Below, in pieces: positions 27,011 through 37,005 of a DNA stretch of 64,000 bases. Each line of letters starts with the position of its first letter. Within the stretch, counting starts at the first letter, position 1. The stretch comes from Yimella sp. cx-51 (GTDB lineage: Bacteria > Actinomycetota > Actinomycetes > Actinomycetales > Dermatophilaceae), in NCBI RefSeq assembly GCF_017654605.1, contig NZ_CP072113.1, positions 1,674,001 to 1,738,000 on the forward strand, written 5' to 3'. The notes beneath the pieces are model-generated. The model was not told where the DNA came from. It saw only the letters and a list, made by a program, of their open reading frames with translations, and made no database searches. A program made the translations under genes and the position numbers.

Positions 27011-28343
27011 GCATCACGAGCGAGGGACGCAGGTCTTCGGACGGCGGCATCCAGGACGCGCGATCGGCCTCGACCTGCTCCCCTGAACGGATGTCCTTCA
27101 CCTGGTCGGCTCCCCCGGCGTCCGAACTCGGGAACCACACGAACGGGATGCCGCGGCGGTCGGCGAACTGGATCTGCTTGCCGAACTTCGCCGCCTTGGG
27201 CGCCACGAGCGTCGGCACACCACGCGAGCGCAGCGCGGCGGCGATGCGCATCGATTCGGCGCGCGAGGCTTCGTCGTTGACGGCGACGAGCACGGCGACC
27301 GGGGTGTCGCGCGAGGCGGCCAGCCCTTCCTCGCCGATCAGCAGGCCGAGCAACCGGGAGACACCGATCGAGATGCCGACGCCGGGGAAGGTGCGCTTGC
27401 CGTCGGAGGCGAGGGCGTCGTACCGGCCACCGGAGCAGATCGAGCCGTAGCCCGGGTCGCGTTCGAGCATCGTCTCGTAGACGGTGCCGGTGTAGTAGTC
27501 GAGACCGCGCGCGATGCGCAGGTCGGCCACGGCCACCCCAGGCGCGTGCTCGGACGCCGTCGCGATGACCGATTGCAGGTGGTGCAGGCCCTCGTCCAGG
27601 GTCGGGTGCTCGACCCCGAGCGCGCGCACCTGCTCCACGAACGAGCCGTCCGGGGTGCAGATGGCGGCCAGTTCGAGGCACTTGTCGGCCTGCTCCTGCG
27701 ACAGCCCATTGGCCATCAGCAGGTCGGCCACCTTCGCCGGGCCGATCTTGTCGAGCTTGTCGACGATGCGCAGGGTGCCGATGACGTCGTCGATGCCGAG
27801 ACCGCGGTAGAAGCCTTCGCAGATCTTCCGGTTGTTGACGTGGATCGTGTAGTCGCCCACCGGCAGCCGCGAGAAGACGTCGGCGATGACCAGCAACAAC
27901 TCGGCCTCGTAGTGGCCGGGGAGTTCGGCGGCGTCGACGATGTCGATGTCGGCCTGGATGAACTCGCGATAGCGGCCCCGTTGCGGGCGCTCGCCGCGCC
28001 ACGCCTGCTGGATCTGGTAGCGCCGGAACGGGAAGGTGAGCTTGCCGGCGTTCTCCACCACGTAGCGCGCGAAGGGCACGGTCATGTCGAAGTGCAGACC
28101 GAGGGAGGGTTCGGAGTCGTCGCCCGCGGGTGCCGCGAGGCGGCGCACCGCGTAGATCTCCTTGTCGGCGTCCTCGCCCTGGCTGGACAGGCGCTCCACC
28201 GGCTCGACCGAGCGGGTGTTGATCGAGGCGAATCCGTGCAGTTCGAAGACCTCACGAATGGTGTCGAGCACGTGCTGCTCGACGATCCGACCGTTGGGCA
28301 GCCATTCCTGGAAACCGCTGATCGGAGTGACCTTGGTACTCAT
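26997..28343 (-). CDS. hisS: Histidyl-tRNA synthetase
   Basis: 448-residue class II aminoacyl-tRNA synthetase. Motif 2 is FRRYQIQQAWRGERPQRGRYREF; the histidine-specific loop RGLDYYTGTVYE and motif 3 GVGISIGVSRLLGLL are present. The C-terminal anticodon-binding domain begins near residue 348 (VAVLVAVNDEASRAES). No T-box leader is seen. Convergent 14-bp overlap with the hypothetical membrane gene. Confidence 0.97.
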   Translation of the reverse strand: MSTKVTPISGFQEWLPNGRIVEQHVLDTIREVFELHGFASINTRSVEPVERLSSQGEDADKEIYAVRRLAAPAGDDSEPSLGLHFDMTVPFARYVVENAGKLTFPFRRYQIQQAWRGERPQRGRYREFIQADIDIVDAAELPGHYEAELLLVIADVFSRLPVGDYTIHVNNRKICEGFYRGLGIDDVIGTLRIVDKLDKIGPAKVADLLMANGLSQEQADKCLELAAICTPDGSFVEQVRALGVEHPTLDEGLHHLQSVIATASEHAPGVAVADLRIARGLDYYTGTVYETMLERDPGYGSICSGGRYDALASDGKRTFPGVGISIGVSRLLGLLIGEEGLAASRDTPVAVLVAVNDEASRAESMRIAAALRSRGVPTLVAPKAAKFGKQIQFADRRGIPFVWFPSSDAGGADQVKDIRSGEQVEADRASWMPPSEDLRPSLVMPTTD

Positions 28344-28365
28344 GTGTGATGAATCCTCTTGAATC

Positions 28366-29061
28366 TCAAAGGTTCTGCAAGAACGGGTTGCTCACGCGCT
28401 CGTGAGCCATCGTGGTGCCCGGACCGTGTCCGGGCAGCACGAGCGTGGTGTCAGGCAGGGGCAGGACGACGTCCTTCAGTGACTTCTGCATCGCCTCGTT
28501 CGACCCACCGGGCAGGTCGGTGCGGCCGATCGAACCGGCGAACAACACATCTCCGGAGAGCACCGTCGACTGCACGTCGACGTCGCCGGGCAGGCCGTCA
28601 GGCACGGTGTCGATGCCGAACATCACCGACCCCTCGGTATGGCCCGGCGCGTGGCTCACCGTGAAGTCGAGACCGGCCAGGCTCAGCTTCTGGGCGTCGC
28701 TGATCGCCACGATCTGCTCCGGCTCCTTCCAGCTGGCCTTCTGCCCGACCTGCTGCTCGAACATCGAGAGCATGCCCGGGTCGAGCGAACCGAGTGGGTC
28801 ACCCAACCGGTAGCGGTCGTCCTCGTGGATGTAGGCGCCCAAGGTGCCGCCGCAGACCGGCGTGACCGAGTAGACGTGGTCGACGTGGCCGTGGGTGAGC
28901 AGTACCGCGGTCGGCTTGAGGTCGTACGCGGTCAGCACTTCCTGCAACTGCGGCATGACGCCGATGCCCGGGTCGACCACCACACATTCCTGGCCGCGGT
29001 CGGTGGCCAGCACGTAGCAATTGGTCGCGAATGCCTGCGCGGGAAAGTAGACGGTCAGCAC
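28366..29061 (-). CDS. Metallo-beta-lactamase-fold hydrolase (glyoxalase II-like)
   Basis: 231-residue hydrolase. The two-metal site is shown by LTHGHVDHVYSV near residue 56, the later His in SHAPGHTEGSVMF and Asp in LSGDVLFAGSIGRTDL, and the final VLPGHGPGTTMAHE. Such proteins lie next to hisS in many actinomycetes and are annotated as hydroxyacylglutathione hydrolase-like; the substrate is uncertain since actinomycetes usually lack glutathione. GTG start; 22 nt from hisS, likely co-transcribed. Confidence 0.9.
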   Translation of the reverse strand: MLTVYFPAQAFATNCYVLATDRGQECVVVDPGIGVMPQLQEVLTAYDLKPTAVLLTHGHVDHVYSVTPVCGGTLGAYIHEDDRYRLGDPLGSLDPGMLSMFEQQVGQKASWKEPEQIVAISDAQKLSLAGLDFTVSHAPGHTEGSVMFGIDTVPDGLPGDVDVQSTVLSGDVLFAGSIGRTDLPGGSNEAMQKSLKDVVLPLPDTTLVLPGHGPGTTMAHERVSNPFLQNL

Positions 29062-29129
29062 CGTGTCAGCCTATCGACGTGTTTCCACCTCGTGACCTGC
29101 CGCCCGGACACCTGGAGGAGCCCTGTCTC

Positions 29130-29162
29130 TAGACTGATCGGCGACCGTGTCCGTAACGGACA
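29130..29162 (+). promoter_or_regulatory. Candidate promoter and palindrome ahead of the cyclophilin gene
   Basis: TAGACT at 29130-29135 is a fair -10 box (weak -35). From about +7 lies the palindrome TGTCCGT-A-ACGGACA at 29148-29162. Its position in the 5' leader fits an operator for a repressor, though a role in RNA structure is possible. Confidence 0.4.
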
Positions 29163-29207
29163 TCACAAGCCTTCCGGCTGCACCGCGTACTTCTGGAGCC
29201 ATCACCC

Positions 29208-29912
29208 GTGCGATCCACCTCGAACCGCGTGCTCGCGACCCTCGCAGCGGCGACCGTCCTCGGCAGTTCTCTCGCGGCATGCGCCGACGGTGAGAACAGC
29301 CCGCAGAACAGCAAAGCGATCAGCTCAAGCCGCGCGAGCAGCGCAGGTCAAGCCGGAGGCGATTGCACGCCGGCGACCTCGCGCGATGGCCTCAGCCTCC
29401 CCGACAAGTCGTGCGCGCAGGGCAAGACCTTCCAGGCTGTGGTCGACACGAGCCAGGGCGAGTTCACCCTCGAACTGGACGGCACCAAGGCGCCACAGAC
29501 GGTCGCATCGTTCATCCAGCTCTCCGGCGCGTATTACGCGAACACCTCGTGCCACCGCTTGGTGCCCGACTTCGTGCTGCAGTGCGGCGACCCCACCGGC
29601 ACCGGCACGGGTGGCCCGGGCTACACCTACGGCCTGGAGAACGCGCCGAAGGATGACCAGTACCCCCGCGGCACGCTCGCCATGGCTCGCCAGGGAAACA
29701 ACGGCGACAGCAACGGCGGGCAGTTCTTCGTCACGCTGAAAGACGTGCCGATTCCCTCGGACAGCGCCGGCGGATACACCATCTTCGGCAAGGTACTGAG
29801 CGGCATGGACGTCATGGACCGTGTCGCTGCCGGTGGCGTCGCAGAAGACGGCACCGCTCCCAAGACCCCCGTGACCATCAAGAAGATCACCGTCACTGAG
29901 AAGAAGGCCTGA
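29208..29912 (+). CDS. Lipoprotein peptidyl-prolyl cis-trans isomerase (cyclophilin)
   Basis: 234 residues. Lipoprotein signal peptide with lipobox LAAC (Cys at about residue 26), a Ser-rich spacer, then a cyclophilin domain (about 70-234): FTLELDGTKAPQTVASFIQL, YANTSCHRLV, LAMARQGNNGDSNGGQFFVTL and FGKVLSGMDVMDRV. Predicted to act on folding of exported proteins at the outer face of the membrane. GTG start. Followed 3 nt later by the DUF349 gene. Confidence 0.93.
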   Translation: MRSTSNRVLATLAAATVLGSSLAACADGENSPQNSKAISSSRASSAGQAGGDCTPATSRDGLSLPDKSCAQGKTFQAVVDTSQGEFTLELDGTKAPQTVASFIQLSGAYYANTSCHRLVPDFVLQCGDPTGTGTGGPGYTYGLENAPKDDQYPRGTLAMARQGNNGDSNGGQFFVTLKDVPIPSDSAGGYTIFGKVLSGMDVMDRVAAGGVAEDGTAPKTPVTIKKITVTEKKA

Positions 29913-29914
29913 CG

Positions 29915-31285
29915 ATGTCGACCGACGCACCCAAGCCGTCACCCCGCCCTGGCATGCCCACGCCTGCTGCGATGAAGCCCCAGCCGCCCGCGGCCGCCGG
30001 CCAGGCAACACCGGCCCCGATCGCTCCGAGCAGCAACTCGCTGAGCTTCGGACGCGTCGGTGAGGACGGCACGGTCTTCGTGCGCACCCCGGACGGTGAG
30101 AAGGAGGTCGGTTCCTACCCCGAGGCAACGCATGACGAGGCGCTGGCCTATTTCGCCCGCAAGTACGACGAACTCGCCGCATCGGCCAATCTGCTGCTGC
30201 AGCGCGTCGTACAGACCGATCTGTCGACCCAGGACGGCCAGGCATCGCTGAAGACCCTGCGCCAGCAGGTGGCCGACGCCAATGTCGTGGGTGACCTGCC
30301 TGCCCTTGACAACACCGTCGAACAGATCGCGACCGCTCTGGCCGCCAAGGCGCAGGTCGAGACCCAGGCTCGCGCCGAGGCCAAGAAGGAATCGGCTGCC
30401 AAGCGCGAGGCCATCGTCGCCGAGGCCGAGAAGATCGCCGGCCAGCCGGTGGAGAAGGTGCAGTGGAAGCAGTCGACCGCGCGCATGCGTGAGCTGCTGG
30501 ACGAGTGGAAGACGCTGCAGCGGGAGCAGGTGCGCCTCGACAAGGAGACCGAGAACTCCCTGTGGACGCGTTTCAGCCAGGCCCGCAACGGCTTCGACAA
30601 GACACGTCGCACCCATTTCGCCAAGCTCGACGAGGAACACTCCTCGGCCAAGGCCGCCAAGAAGAAGCTGGTCGAGGAGGCCGAGAAGCTGTCGACCAGC
30701 ACCGACTGGGGCCCGACGGCCACCGCGTTCAAGCGGTTGATGAGTGAGTGGAAGCGCGCGGGTCGCGCCTCCCGCAGCGATGACGACGCCCTCTGGGCGA
30801 AGTTCAAGGCTGCGCAGGATGCCTTCTTCCATGCCAAGGACGAAGTGGTCGCAGCCGAGAATGTCGAGTTCGAGGCCAACCTCAAGGTCAAGGAAGAACT
30901 GCTGACGCAGGCCCAGGCACTCCTTCCGATCAAGGACGTCGCGCAGGCCAAGGCCGCGCTGCACGCCATCCAGGACAGATGGGACGCGGCGGGCAAGGTG
31001 CCGCGCAAGGACATCGACCGGATGGAGCGCGGGATGCGCAAGGTCGAGCAGGCCGTGCGGGACGCCGAGGGCACGCAGTGGCGCAAGACCGACCCCGAGC
31101 TTGCGGCACGCGCCGGCTCCTTCGCCGCCCAACTGCAGAAGGCGGTCAGCGATCTGCAGGACGAGATCGACGCGGCTGAAGCCAAGGGCGACACCAAGAA
31201 GTCGGCCAAGCTGCGGGACGAGCTCACCACCAAGCAGGCGTGGCTCGACCAGGCCATGGGTGGCGTGAAGGAGTTCGGCGGCTGA
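29915..31285 (+). CDS. DUF349 domain-containing protein
   Basis: 456 residues, cytosolic. A Pro/Ala-rich N-terminus of about 45 residues, then FGRVGEDGTVFVRTPDGEKEVGSY and at least three ~70-residue helical DUF349 repeats, marked by W..L....W (for example MRELLDEWKTLQREQ, FKRLMSEWKRAGRAS, LHAIQDRWDAAGKVP). The charged C-terminus is coiled-coil-like. Molecular function is not established. The stop overlaps the M18 start by one base (TGATG), so the two genes are coupled. Confidence 0.88.
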   Translation: MSTDAPKPSPRPGMPTPAAMKPQPPAAAGQATPAPIAPSSNSLSFGRVGEDGTVFVRTPDGEKEVGSYPEATHDEALAYFARKYDELAASANLLLQRVVQTDLSTQDGQASLKTLRQQVADANVVGDLPALDNTVEQIATALAAKAQVETQARAEAKKESAAKREAIVAEAEKIAGQPVEKVQWKQSTARMRELLDEWKTLQREQVRLDKETENSLWTRFSQARNGFDKTRRTHFAKLDEEHSSAKAAKKKLVEEAEKLSTSTDWGPTATAFKRLMSEWKRAGRASRSDDDALWAKFKAAQDAFFHAKDEVVAAENVEFEANLKVKEELLTQAQALLPIKDVAQAKAALHAIQDRWDAAGKVPRKDIDRMERGMRKVEQAVRDAEGTQWRKTDPELAARAGSFAAQLQKAVSDLQDEIDAAEAKGDTKKSAKLRDELTTKQAWLDQAMGGVKEFGG

Positions 31286-32562
31286 TGCTGGATGCTGCCG
31301 ACGGCCTGATCGACTATCTGAACGCCAGCCCGTCCCCGTTCCACGCGTGCGAGAGTTCCGCGCGGATGTTGCGCGACGCGGGTTTCGTGCAACTTGCCGA
31401 GCGTGACGAGTGGCCGGTGGAGACGGGCCGTTGGTTCATCATCCGCGGCGGCAGCCTGGTGGCGTGGTCGACCGAGCACAGCGACGGCCCGGCCACCGGT
31501 TTCCGGGTGGTGGGAGCGCACACCGACTCCCCCAACTTCCGCATCAAGCCCCGTCCTGATCGCTCCAGCCTCGGCTGGCAGCAACTGGGTGTGGAGCCGT
31601 ACGGGGGTCTGATCACCAACAGCTGGCTCGACCGCGACCTCGGGCTCTCCGGCCGGGTGACGGTGCGGCAGGACGGCCAGGTGCAGGCGAAGCTGCTGCT
31701 GGTCGACGAGCCGCTGCTGCGCATCTCCCGGCTGGCGATCCACCTCGACCGCTCAGCTGCTGAGGGCGAGAGCCTCAACAAGCAGTTCCAGCTGTCACCG
31801 CACTGGGGTCTTGATTCCGCGCCGATGTTCGTGGAGTTCCTCGCCGATCGCCTCGACGTCGCGGCCGCGGACGTCCTCGGCTGGGACGTCATGACCCACG
31901 ACGTGCAGCCCGCCGAATACGTAGGTCTGGCAAAGGAGTTCATCGCCGGAGCGCGCATGGACAACCTCGCCACCTCCTACGCCGGCACACGTGCCCTGTT
32001 GGACGCCGTCGGCAACGCGCCCGCAACGCCGACCACCCAGGTGCTGGTGCTCTTCGACCACGAGGAGATCGGCAGCATGACCGACCGTGGCGCCTTCTCG
32101 GTGCTGCTGCCGACCGTGCTCGAACGCATCACCGCGACGCTCGGCGGTAGCCGCGGCGACCTGCACCGCGCGCTTGCGGCCACCGTGATCGCCTCCGGCG
32201 ACATGGCGCACGCCACGCACCCCAACTACGCCGATCGGCACGAGCCCGAACACCGCATCGCGATGAACGGCGGCCCGGTGTTGAAGATCAACACCAACGG
32301 CCGCTACGCCACCGACTCGGTGGGGCAGGCCGCCTTCGTCCAGGCATGTGCCCAGGCCGACGTGCCGGTGCAGTCGTTCGTGGTGCGTTCGGATCTGCCC
32401 TGCGGCTCGACCGTCGGACCCATGACCTCGGCGCTCACCGGAGCGGTCACCGTCGACTTCGGAGCACCGACCCTGTCGATGCACTCAGTGCGCGAACTCG
32501 TCGGCAGCGACGACCAGCGCATGTACGCCGCAGCGCTCGCGGCATTCCTCTCGCCGGCCTGA
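31285..32562 (+). CDS. M18 family aminopeptidase
   Basis: 425-residue dinuclear-zinc aminopeptidase. Metal and catalytic segments are visible: VVGAHTDSPNFRIKP, the DNLATSYAG segment, LFDHEEIGSMTDRGA and SGDMAHATHPNY. Family members remove acidic or neutral N-terminal residues and form dodecamers. ATG 31285 is taken because it overlaps the DUF349 stop and gives the family start (LIDYLNASPSPFHA). Confidence 0.93.
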   Translation: MLDAADGLIDYLNASPSPFHACESSARMLRDAGFVQLAERDEWPVETGRWFIIRGGSLVAWSTEHSDGPATGFRVVGAHTDSPNFRIKPRPDRSSLGWQQLGVEPYGGLITNSWLDRDLGLSGRVTVRQDGQVQAKLLLVDEPLLRISRLAIHLDRSAAEGESLNKQFQLSPHWGLDSAPMFVEFLADRLDVAAADVLGWDVMTHDVQPAEYVGLAKEFIAGARMDNLATSYAGTRALLDAVGNAPATPTTQVLVLFDHEEIGSMTDRGAFSVLLPTVLERITATLGGSRGDLHRALAATVIASGDMAHATHPNYADRHEPEHRIAMNGGPVLKINTNGRYATDSVGQAAFVQACAQADVPVQSFVVRSDLPCGSTVGPMTSALTGAVTVDFGAPTLSMHSVRELVGSDDQRMYAAALAAFLSPA

Positions 32563-32566
32563 GCGA

Positions 32567-34567
32567 TCAGCCACCGAGCACGGTGCGCTGGATGAGATTG
32601 CCGTACTCACGCACTCCGGCGCCGTTGGGGTGCACCCCGTCGGCGAACCAGCCGGGCTGACCGTTGGCCAGGCCGTACCAGTCGGCCACCCGCACCCGGG
32701 GCGAGGACGCCGCGACCGCGCGCAGCTGCGAGAGCACCGCACCCTGCCAAGGCCGGGGCACGCGCGGATAGGCCAGCACGACCTTGACGCCGGGCGGCAC
32801 CTTGGCGATCGCCGCCGCCAACGCGGAACTGTCAACGACGCCGTTGTTTCCGGTGTGGATGAGCAGCACATCCGTGCGGATCGAACTTGCCTGTGCTGCA
32901 AGCTGATTGATCAGCGTGTAGGCCTGCTCCCCCACCACGGCATGCATGTCGACAGACCTGAACCGGCGCTTCAAGCCGTTGGACGCGCCAATGGCGAAGG
33001 AGTCACCGTAGACCGTCAGCGACATGCCGGCGGTCTGACCGTAAGCGCTCCTGGTCTCGCTCGCGGTGGTGCTGGAAGACGTACGTGGTGAGGAAGTGGT
33101 GGTCCCAGTGGTGCTGCTCGCGACCGGCGAGGAGGTCGGGCTCGTCGACTGGGCGGAGGTACTGCTGGGGATTGTTACCGACGACGGCGGAGAGGGCACC
33201 GAAGTCGACGTCGTGGTGGTGCTCGGTGCAGCAGTGGACGGCTTGGTGGACGGAGTCGGTGTCTCGGGCTCCTCCACCGCGGCGGTGATGCCACCGTCCG
33301 TCGCGGTTGCTGCCGGCTTCAAGGTGGCGGCAGAAGCAGCAGCCGCCGTCACCGCGACGAGCAGCGCGACGAAGGCCGGACGGGCTACCCGGCCCAGGCG
33401 ATGCGTGCGCAGTTGTCGCCAGGCACCTCGCACACCGAGCGCACGGATCGGCTGCTCAATCGCCTGGTAACTGATCTCGGCCAGCACGGCCGTCAACGCC
33501 AGTCGCAGGGCGATGTTCGCGTGACCGGTGAGCGGGACGTCCACTCCCGGCCTGGTGAAGACGAAGACCGGCCAGTGCCACAGGTACAAGCCGTAGGAGC
33601 GCCTGCCGATCGCGGCGAGAAGTGGCAGATCGAGCGCTCGTGCGAGGGGGCCGGGGCGGGTCGCTGCGGCGATGAGAACGGCGGTGACGACGCCGAGAGC
33701 GGCGAAGCCGTAGCGGTACAACGGCACCGACCACGAATCGATGGCCCAGAAAGACCACACCACGACACCGAGGGCAGCCACACCGAGGAGTGTCGTCACC
33801 CACCGCGCGGGGCGTAACGCGGGCACCGACGACCCGAAGCCCGCGCCGTCACGCCAGACGGCGAGTGCGGCACCGAGCAGAAGTCCGGAGCTGTGGGAGT
33901 CGGTGCCGAAGTAGAACCGTGAGGCGTCGGCCGACAACGGTGCACCGGAGCGCCAAGTTCCGAAGGCCATCCAGATCGCCGACGCTGCCGCGATGAGCAG
34001 GCAGAGCGTGAAGAGTGCGCGACGGCGCGCCACGACCGAGCGCCGGAACATCCATGCCACCGCTGCGACCACGAGCGGCCAGAAGAGGTAGAACTGCTCC
34101 TCCACCGCGAGCGACCACAGGTGTTGCAGCGCAGGGGGGCGTCCGAACGCCTCGAAGTACGAGCGTTCGTGCAGCACGTACCACCAATTGGAGGTGTAAC
34201 TTGCCGCAGCGCCGAGGTCGCCGAGGTACGTGCGCAGTTGCTCACGGCCGAGGACGACCTGGGCGAGCGTGGTGGCGATCAGCACGGCAACGAGCGCCGG
34301 CAGCAGGCGGCGGGCTCGAGCCTGCCAGAAGCTGCCGAGGTGCACCGCGCCCTGACCCGAGCGGGCTCGCACCCACAGTTGTGAAGTGATCAGGTAACCG
34401 CTGATGACAAAGAAGACATCGACGCCGAGGAATCCGCCGCGCGCCCAACTCAGGTCGAGGTGGTAAGCAATGACGGCGATGACTGCGACCGCCCGCAGCC
34501 CGTCCAGTCCACTGACGTAGCTCTTCTTCGCGGCAGGTTCAGCCGCGGCAGGTCCCCCGACGCGCAT
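32567..34567 (-). CDS. OafA-type membrane acyltransferase fused to SGNH domain
   Basis: 666 residues. The N-terminal acyltransferase-3 domain (about 15-410, around ten helices) begins LDGLRAVAVIAVIAYHLDL and includes GGFLGVDVFFVISGYLI. A Ser/Thr/Pro-rich linker of about 90 residues leads to an extracellular SGNH domain from about 515: VYGDSFAIG (Ser), HTGNNG (Asn) and ADGVHPNGAG (Asp/His). Such fusions O-acetylate cell-wall or surface glycans. The target here is unknown. Confidence 0.92.
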   Translation of the reverse strand: MRVGGPAAAEPAAKKSYVSGLDGLRAVAVIAVIAYHLDLSWARGGFLGVDVFFVISGYLITSQLWVRARSGQGAVHLGSFWQARARRLLPALVAVLIATTLAQVVLGREQLRTYLGDLGAAASYTSNWWYVLHERSYFEAFGRPPALQHLWSLAVEEQFYLFWPLVVAAVAWMFRRSVVARRRALFTLCLLIAAASAIWMAFGTWRSGAPLSADASRFYFGTDSHSSGLLLGAALAVWRDGAGFGSSVPALRPARWVTTLLGVAALGVVVWSFWAIDSWSVPLYRYGFAALGVVTAVLIAAATRPGPLARALDLPLLAAIGRRSYGLYLWHWPVFVFTRPGVDVPLTGHANIALRLALTAVLAEISYQAIEQPIRALGVRGAWRQLRTHRLGRVARPAFVALLVAVTAAAASAATLKPAATATDGGITAAVEEPETPTPSTKPSTAAPSTTTTSTSVPSPPSSVTIPSSTSAQSTSPTSSPVASSTTGTTTSSPRTSSSTTASETRSAYGQTAGMSLTVYGDSFAIGASNGLKRRFRSVDMHAVVGEQAYTLINQLAAQASSIRTDVLLIHTGNNGVVDSSALAAAIAKVPPGVKVVLAYPRVPRPWQGAVLSQLRAVAASSPRVRVADWYGLANGQPGWFADGVHPNGAGVREYGNLIQRTVLGG

Positions 34568-34648
34568 GACCGCCAGTCTGTGCGGTCGAAGTGGTCAACG
34601 CCACGCGAATCGCCGGGCTTACATGCAACCGTGACCTTCGAGACTCAG

Positions 34649-36946
34649 TCAGGCTCCGACGCGGTGGCCGCTTCCGGTGAGTCGGTAGACGTCGAAAACT
34701 CCGTCGACCCTGCGCACCGCACGGATGACGTGGTCGAGATGTCCGGCGTCACCCATCTCGAAGGTGAAGCGGGAGATGGCCACTCGGTTGTGGGCAGTGT
34801 TGAGGTTGGCCGACAGGATGTTGACGTGCTGCTCCGACAGCACCCGGGTGATGTCGGAGAGCAGGCCCTTGCGGTCGAGTGCCTCCACCTGGAGCTGCAC
34901 CATGAACACGCTGGCTGCGGACGGCGCCCAGGTGACATCGATCAGCCGGTCGGGCTGGGCGCGTAACTGGTCGGCATTGGTGCAGTCGTCCCGGTGCACC
35001 GACACGCCGTGGCCGGTGGTGACGAAGCCGATGATCTCGTCGCCAGGCATCGGGGTACAACATCGGGCCAGCTTCACCCAGACGTCGTCGGTGCCCACCA
35101 CGGTGACCCCAGAGTCGGTCGGGCGGCGGCGGCTCTCGGCCCGGGTGATGATCGGCTCGGACGGCTCGTCGGCGGCTTGGTTCTGCCCCTCGTCGTCGGC
35201 GCCGATCGCCTGACGCAGCAACCTCGAGACGTGCTCGGCCGAGACATGGTTGTCACCGATGGCGGCGTAGAGAGCGTCGATGTCCTGGTAGTGGAGGTCC
35301 TTGGCCACCTGGGTGAGCAGGTCATTGCTCATCAGCCGCTGGATGCCCTGCCCCTGCTTGCGCAGCGCCTTGGCCAGCTGGTCCTTACCGGAGTCGATGG
35401 CCTCCTCGCGGCGCTCACGGGAAAACCACTGCCTGATCTTGCTGCGAGCACGCGGACTCTTGACGAAGCCCAGCCAGTCGCGGCTCGGACCGGCTCCGTC
35501 GGCCTTGCTGGTGAGGATCTCGACGACATCGCCGTTCTCCACCGGAGACTCCAGCGGCGCAAGGCGTCCGTTGATGCGGGCTCCGATGGTGTGGTGGCCG
35601 ACCTCGGTGTGGACGGCGTAGGCGAAGTCGACCGGCGTCGATCCGACCGGCAGTCCCACTACCTCGCCCTTGGGCGTGAAGACGTAGACCTCCTGGCTAC
35701 CGACGTCGAAACGGAGGTTGTCGAGGAACTCGTCGGGGTCGGCCGTCTCACGCTGCCACTCCAGCAGCTGCCGGAACCACGCCATCTCATCGAGTTGCGC
35801 GCCGTCAGGTGCCGTCGGCAATCCACCCGCCGGGCCTGCCTTGGCGTCGTCCTTGTACTTCCAGTGTGCGGCGACACCGTACTCGGCGCGGTGGTGCATG
35901 GCGTGGGTGCGGATCTGGATCTCGACCGACTTGCCGTCCGGCCCGATGACCGTCGTGTGCAACGACTGGTACATGTTCATCTTCGGGGTGGCGATGTAGT
36001 CCTTGAACCGGCCCGGCACAGGGTTCCAACGGGTGTGCAGGGTGCCGAGCACGGCGTAACAGTCGCGCACGGAGTCGACGAGGATGCGCACCGCAACGAG
36101 GTCGTAGATGTCCTTGAACTCCCGGCCGCGGACGATCATCTTCTGGTAGACCGAGTAGTAGTGCTTCGGGCGGCTGGTGACCGTGGCATCGATCCGGGCT
36201 TCGCGCAGGTCACCGGTCACGTGCTCGCGAAAGCCCTGAAGGTACTGCTCCCGTGCGGGTGCAGCATCGGCGACCATCCGCGCGATCTCGTCGTAGACCT
36301 TCGGGTGGAGCACCGCGAAGCAGAGGTCTTCGAGCTCCCACTTGATGGTGTTCATACCCAGCCGGTGCGCCAGCGGAGCATAGATCTCGAGGGTCTCGTT
36401 GGCCTTACGGGTGGCCGACTCGGCCGAGACGTACCGCCACGTGCGCGCGTTGTGCAGGCGATCAGCGAGTTTGATGACCAGCACCCGGATGTCCTTGGCC
36501 ATCGCCACGACCATCTTGCGCACGGTCTCTGCCTGCGCAGCATCGCCGTAGGTCATCTTGTCCAGCTTTGTGACGCCGTCGACCAGCAGCGCGATCTCGT
36601 CGCCGAAGTCGTCCCGCAGTTGGGTCAGGGAGTAGTCGGTGTCCTCGACGGTGTCGTGCAGCAGTGCCGCAGCGAGCACCGCGGGTTGCATACCGAGCTC
36701 GGCGAGGATCGTGGTGACCGCGAGCGGGTGGGTGATGTAGGGGTCACCTGATTTGCGGGTCTGGCCGCGGTGGGCTCGCTCGGCGACGGTGTAGGCGCGT
36801 TCGATGAGCGCGGGGTCGGCCTTGGGGTGGTGTGAACGGACGGTCCGCAGCAACGGAGCCAGCACGGTGTTCTGCGGGGCGCGTGGTGATCCGAGGCGCA
36901 CCAACCGCGCGCGAACCCTTGAACCCGAACGCTCCTCCTGAACCAT
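34649..36946 (-). CDS. rel: Bifunctional (p)ppGpp synthetase/hydrolase
   Basis: 765-residue RSH protein governing the stringent response. The HD hydrolase domain has RAHRGQTRKSGDPYITHP, LLHDTVEDT and KLADRLHNART. The synthetase domain has GREFKDIYDLVAVRI, PKMNMYQSLHTTVIG and EIQIRTHAMHHRAEYG. TGS domain at about 410-470 (VYVFTPKGEVVGLPVG), a zinc-finger-like segment with CCTPMPGDEIIGFVT, and a C-terminal ACT domain. Both active sites look intact. Upstream of apt as in other actinomycetes. Confidence 0.97.
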   Translation of the reverse strand: MVQEERSGSRVRARLVRLGSPRAPQNTVLAPLLRTVRSHHPKADPALIERAYTVAERAHRGQTRKSGDPYITHPLAVTTILAELGMQPAVLAAALLHDTVEDTDYSLTQLRDDFGDEIALLVDGVTKLDKMTYGDAAQAETVRKMVVAMAKDIRVLVIKLADRLHNARTWRYVSAESATRKANETLEIYAPLAHRLGMNTIKWELEDLCFAVLHPKVYDEIARMVADAAPAREQYLQGFREHVTGDLREARIDATVTSRPKHYYSVYQKMIVRGREFKDIYDLVAVRILVDSVRDCYAVLGTLHTRWNPVPGRFKDYIATPKMNMYQSLHTTVIGPDGKSVEIQIRTHAMHHRAEYGVAAHWKYKDDAKAGPAGGLPTAPDGAQLDEMAWFRQLLEWQRETADPDEFLDNLRFDVGSQEVYVFTPKGEVVGLPVGSTPVDFAYAVHTEVGHHTIGARINGRLAPLESPVENGDVVEILTSKADGAGPSRDWLGFVKSPRARSKIRQWFSRERREEAIDSGKDQLAKALRKQGQGIQRLMSNDLLTQVAKDLHYQDIDALYAAIGDNHVSAEHVSRLLRQAIGADDEGQNQAADEPSEPIITRAESRRRPTDSGVTVVGTDDVWVKLARCCTPMPGDEIIGFVTTGHGVSVHRDDCTNADQLRAQPDRLIDVTWAPSAASVFMVQLQVEALDRKGLLSDITRVLSEQHVNILSANLNTAHNRVAISRFTFEMGDAGHLDHVIRAVRRVDGVFDVYRLTGSGHRVGA

Positions 36947-37005
36947 GACGAGAGCTTAATGGCCCGAGCAGGCTCCCTTCGCCACGCCCGGTGAGCTCAC
37001 ATCCG

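Noticed and set aside
34568-34648. Regulatory RNA or terminator between rel and the acyltransferase gene
   Set aside because: No convincing hairpin, promoter or conserved motif could be seen in the 81 nt.
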